Assembly: GCF_902810445.1 (NCBI RefSeq)
Contig: NZ_LR778175.1
Span: forward strand, 186,001-250,000
Direction: 5' to 3'
Origin: Candidatus Nitrosacidococcus tergens
GTDB taxonomy: Bacteria; Pseudomonadota; Gammaproteobacteria; Nitrosococcales; Nitrosococcaceae
Length of the DNA: 64,000 nucleotides
Positions 61,454 through 64,000 of the stretch are shown here, one piece after another. The notes beneath the pieces were generated by a model. The model was not told the origin of the DNA and did not search any database. It saw only the letters and a program-made list of their open reading frames with translations. The translations under genes were made by a program, and so were the position numbers. The first letter of the stretch is position 1. Every line of letters begins with the position of its first letter.

Positions 61454-64000
61454 ATGGCTAAGAATTTTATTAAGGTTAGAGGGGCAAAACAAAACAATCT
61501 TAAGAACTTGAGCTTAGAACTTCCCTTAAATGAACTTATTGTAGTCACCGGGGTAAGTGGATCGGGAAAATCTTCTCTGGCTTTTGACACCATTTATGCA
61601 GAAGGTCAGCGACGCTATGTAGAGACTTTCTCTCCCTATGCTCGTCAATTTCTTGATCGAATGGATAAACCTCAAGTAGATCATATTGATGGGGTACCTC
61701 CAGCTATTGCTATTGATCAAGTCAATCCTATTCGTACTTCCCGATCTACGGTAGGTACTATGACTGAGCTTAATGATCACCTTAAGCTCTTATTTGCTAA
61801 AGCAGCCCAGCTTTATTGTCAAGGATGCGGTAGACAAGTACAAAAAGATACCCCAGAGATAGTATATAATCAGCTACTTACCTTAAATTCTAGTCCAGAT
61901 CATAAAACTAGAATTCTAATTACTTTTAAGGTAGATATTTCAGAATACTCCTCGCCAGAAGAGATTAAAACACAGTTATTAAAACAAGGCTATACTCGAA
62001 TTCATAGCCAAACGGAACATACATTAGAAGTTATCCAAGACCGAGTATTACTTAATACTATCCAGCATAGCCGTATCCTAGAGTCCTTAGAAGTTGCATT
62101 TAAACATGGACAAGGTCATATTGCTGTCTACCCCTTAGATGAAAAAAAACAACCCCTATCTCCTTGGCATTTTTCTACATATCTTCATTGCCCTCACTGT
62201 AATCTTTCTTATCAAGAGCCTTCCTCTAACCAATTTTCTTTTAACTCCCCCCTAGGTGCTTGTGAAACTTGCCGAGGATTTGGACGAACTATAGGTGTAG
62301 ATTATGATCTAGTGATTCCAGACCAGAAAAAAACTCTTGCAGAAGGAGCCATTAAACCTTGGCAGACAAAAAGTTATGAAGAGTGCCAAGAAGATCTGAT
62401 TCGATTTGCTAGCCAAAAAAATATTCCTACAGATATTCCTTGGAAAGGATTAACTAGAGATCAGCAAGATTGGGTACTCAAGGGAGATGGAGCATGGGAA
62501 GATAATCAGTGGTATGGGGTTCATAGCTTTTTTAGCTGGCTAGAGAGTAAAAGCTATAAAATGCACATTCGGGTACTACTAGCAAAGTACCGTACTTACC
62601 ATATATGTCCAGATTGCCAAGGTGCTCGCTTAAAATCTGAAGCACTCTTATGGCGACTCGGTACTCGAGCAAACGCAGATGAAGTGCTCAATAAATCCCA
62701 ACGATTTAAACCCTATCAAGTAATCCTTTCTCTATCTGAATGGCAAGTACTCCCAGGGCTGACTATTCATGATGTACTTTCTCTCCCTATTGATCGTTGC
62801 CTACAGTTTTTCCAAAACCTGCACTTATCTAATTCTCTGGATGAAGCACTTGAACTGCTTCTTACTGAAATACGATCCCGCTTAAGTTATTTAGTAGAAG
62901 TAGGAGTAGGTTACCTAAGTTTAGATCGCCAATCTCGTACCTTAAGTGGTGGCGAGGTACAAAGAATCAACTTAACCACAGCACTGGGTACTTCTCTAGT
63001 AAATACCTTATTTGTTTTAGATGAACCTAGCATCGGCTTACACCCAAGAGATACCAATCGAATTATTCGTATTCTGAAACGGCTAAGAGATTCAGGTAAT
63101 TCGCTACTTGTAGTAGAGCATGATGAGCAAATTATGAAAGCTGCCAATAGGATCCTAGATTTAGGACCAGGTCCTGGAGAGCATGGAGGAGAAAAAGTTT
63201 TTTTTGGTACACCTAATCAACTGATAGAAGCCAAAACATCCCTTACAGGTGATTACCTAGCCGGTAGGAAAAAAATTACCTCTCTATCTTCTGATTCTAA
63301 AAGAACAGAAGCTATCCATGGTTTAAAAATCATAGGTGCCAAAGCAAACAATCTTAAAAGTATTGATGTTACATTCCCTTTAAACCGTTTAGTGTGCATT
63401 ACTGGCGTAAGTGGTTCAGGCAAATCTACTTTAATTCAAGACGTACTTTATCAAGGATGGCGTACTCTTCAAGGAAAATCTGGAGATGCCCTTAGGAATT
63501 GCCGATCAATTATAGGCTATGAATTCTTTCAAGAATTAATATTAGTAGATCAATCCGCTGTTGGGAAAACGACTCGATCTAATCCTGTTAGCTATGTAGG
63601 AGCTTTAGATTCTTTACGAAAAATTTTTTCTCTAGAACCTTTAGCACAGCAGCGAGGCTATAGTCCCACAACCTTTAGTTTTAATAGTGGTACAGGACGT
63701 TGTCCTACCTGCAATGGATCTGGATTTGAGCATGTAGAAATGCAGTTTTTGAGCGATGTGTATATTCGCTGCCCAGAATGCAATGGTCAGCGGTTTCGCT
63801 CAGAAGTCCTTGAAGTTACTCTATCTTCCGCTACAGGGGATAAAAGCAAATCCATTGCAGGTATTTTAGATTTAACCGTAACAGAAGCGATGGATTTTTT
63901 TATTCACTACCCAAGTGTTTTAGAAAAAATAAAGCCTTTACAAACTGTAGGTCTAGGCTATATAAAATTAGGTCAGCCTTTACCCACTCTAAGCGGAGGT
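61454..64000 (+). CDS. uvrA: UvrA-family excinuclease ABC subunit A (paralogue-like), cut by window edge
   Basis: ATG at 61454 opens 849 codons in frame to the window edge. It has two ABC halves: Walker A VTGVSGSGKSSLAFDTIYAEG and later ITGVSGSGKSTLIQDVLYQG (each core SGSGKS), the signature TLSGGEVQRINLTTALG with FVLDEPSIGLHPRD in half one, and a truncated TLSGG at the very end. Zinc modules are CPHC with CETC and CPTC with CPEC. YVETFSPYARQFLDRMDKP and TALGTSLVNTLFVLDEP are wording I associate with a second UvrA-like paralogue rather than the canonical NER UvrA, but sequence comparison is needed to decide. The C-terminal end is outside the window. Confidence 0.9.
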   Translation, partial: MAKNFIKVRGAKQNNLKNLSLELPLNELIVVTGVSGSGKSSLAFDTIYAEGQRRYVETFSPYARQFLDRMDKPQVDHIDGVPPAIAIDQVNPIRTSRSTVGTMTELNDHLKLLFAKAAQLYCQGCGRQVQKDTPEIVYNQLLTLNSSPDHKTRILITFKVDISEYSSPEEIKTQLLKQGYTRIHSQTEHTLEVIQDRVLLNTIQHSRILESLEVAFKHGQGHIAVYPLDEKKQPLSPWHFSTYLHCPHCNLSYQEPSSNQFSFNSPLGACETCRGFGRTIGVDYDLVIPDQKKTLAEGAIKPWQTKSYEECQEDLIRFASQKNIPTDIPWKGLTRDQQDWVLKGDGAWEDNQWYGVHSFFSWLESKSYKMHIRVLLAKYRTYHICPDCQGARLKSEALLWRLGTRANADEVLNKSQRFKPYQVILSLSEWQVLPGLTIHDVLSLPIDRCLQFFQNLHLSNSLDEALELLLTEIRSRLSYLVEVGVGYLSLDRQSRTLSGGEVQRINLTTALGTSLVNTLFVLDEPSIGLHPRDTNRIIRILKRLRDSGNSLLVVEHDEQIMKAANRILDLGPGPGEHGGEKVFFGTPNQLIEAKTSLTGDYLAGRKKITSLSSDSKRTEAIHGLKIIGAKANNLKSIDVTFPLNRLVCITGVSGSGKSTLIQDVLYQGWRTLQGKSGDALRNCRSIIGYEFFQELILVDQSAVGKTTRSNPVSYVGALDSLRKIFSLEPLAQQRGYSPTTFSFNSGTGRCPTCNGSGFEHVEMQFLSDVYIRCPECNGQRFRSEVLEVTLSSATGDKSKSIAGILDLTVTEAMDFFIHYPSVLEKIKPLQTVGLGYIKLGQPLPTLSGG

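Noticed and set aside
1..64000. CRISPR arrays, insertion sequences, prophage or integrative elements
   Set aside because: No regularly spaced repeats, transposase or integrase-like ORF, or terminal inverted repeats were seen; nearly all DNA is covered by core genes.

Overview
The window is 64 kb of AT-rich chromosome (composition judged by eye) and almost all of it is core metabolic genes. The organism looks like a gammaproteobacterium. Three things point that way: the run zapB-like/zapA/6S RNA beside pepP-ubiH-ubiI, the order dnaK-dnaJ-dapB ... carA-carB-greA-rlmE-ftsH-folP-glmM-tpiA-secG-tRNA-Leu(GAG), and a 14-gene nuo operon directly after that tRNA. It also has hrcA, separate nuoC and nuoD, an Mg-type HemB and a glycolytic/Calvin-cycle block tkt-gap-pgk-pyk-fba with a class II aldolase. 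My best guess is an AT-rich lineage of Chromatiales or Nitrosococcaceae, possibly an autotroph. That is inference and is not shown by any marker gene here.

Layout. 1-3.3 kb: the 5' part of trmL (- strand), a class 1B-like dihydroorotate dehydrogenase, a YafS-like methyltransferase, and one ORF that fuses RNase HI to the DNA polymerase III epsilon exonuclease. 3.3-9 kb: the heat-shock group hrcA-grpE-dnaK-dnaJ with a good sigma-32-type promoter before dnaK, then dapB. 9-16.2 kb: tkt, gap, pgk, pyk and fba, with several hairpins between them. 16.2-17.9 kb: two tandem decaying genes for zinc-ribbon/RDD membrane proteins, full of nonsense codons but without frameshifts. 18-21.8 kb (- strand): ubiI, ubiH, pepP. 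22-22.75 kb: zapB-like, zapA and a 6S RNA gene with visible promoter, closing stem and T-run. 22.8-24.6 kb (- strand): aroE and hemB. 24.8-36.1 kb: carA to secG and tRNA-Leu. 36.3-50.7 kb: nuoA-N (complex I). 50.7-61.3 kb: rluD, a DUF255 thioredoxin-fold protein, a PfkB-family kinase, gcvPB without gcvPA, a YgiD-type dioxygenase, an EamA transporter, an ExoD-like protein, an OafA-type acyltransferase and a PH-domain protein. 61.45 kb to the end: a UvrA-family protein that runs off the window.

How they fit together. tkt/gap/pgk/pyk/fba and tpiA cover the triose part of glycolysis, gluconeogenesis and the Calvin cycle. carA, carB and the dihydroorotate dehydrogenase feed pyrimidine synthesis. 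nuoA-N together with ubiH and ubiI build the quinone-linked respiratory chain. greA, rlmE, ftsH, rluD and the chaperones serve transcription, ribosome maturation and protein quality control.

I found no transposase, phage gene, CRISPR array or plasmid module. The least ordinary items are the RNase HI-DnaQ fusion, the two RDD relics with stop codons at aligned positions, the class 1B-like PyrD with no pyrK nearby, and a set of compact hairpins in leaders. Start codons for pgk, hemB, carA, greA, nuoB and the DUF255 gene were moved inward from the longest ORF on Shine-Dalgarno and family-alignment grounds.
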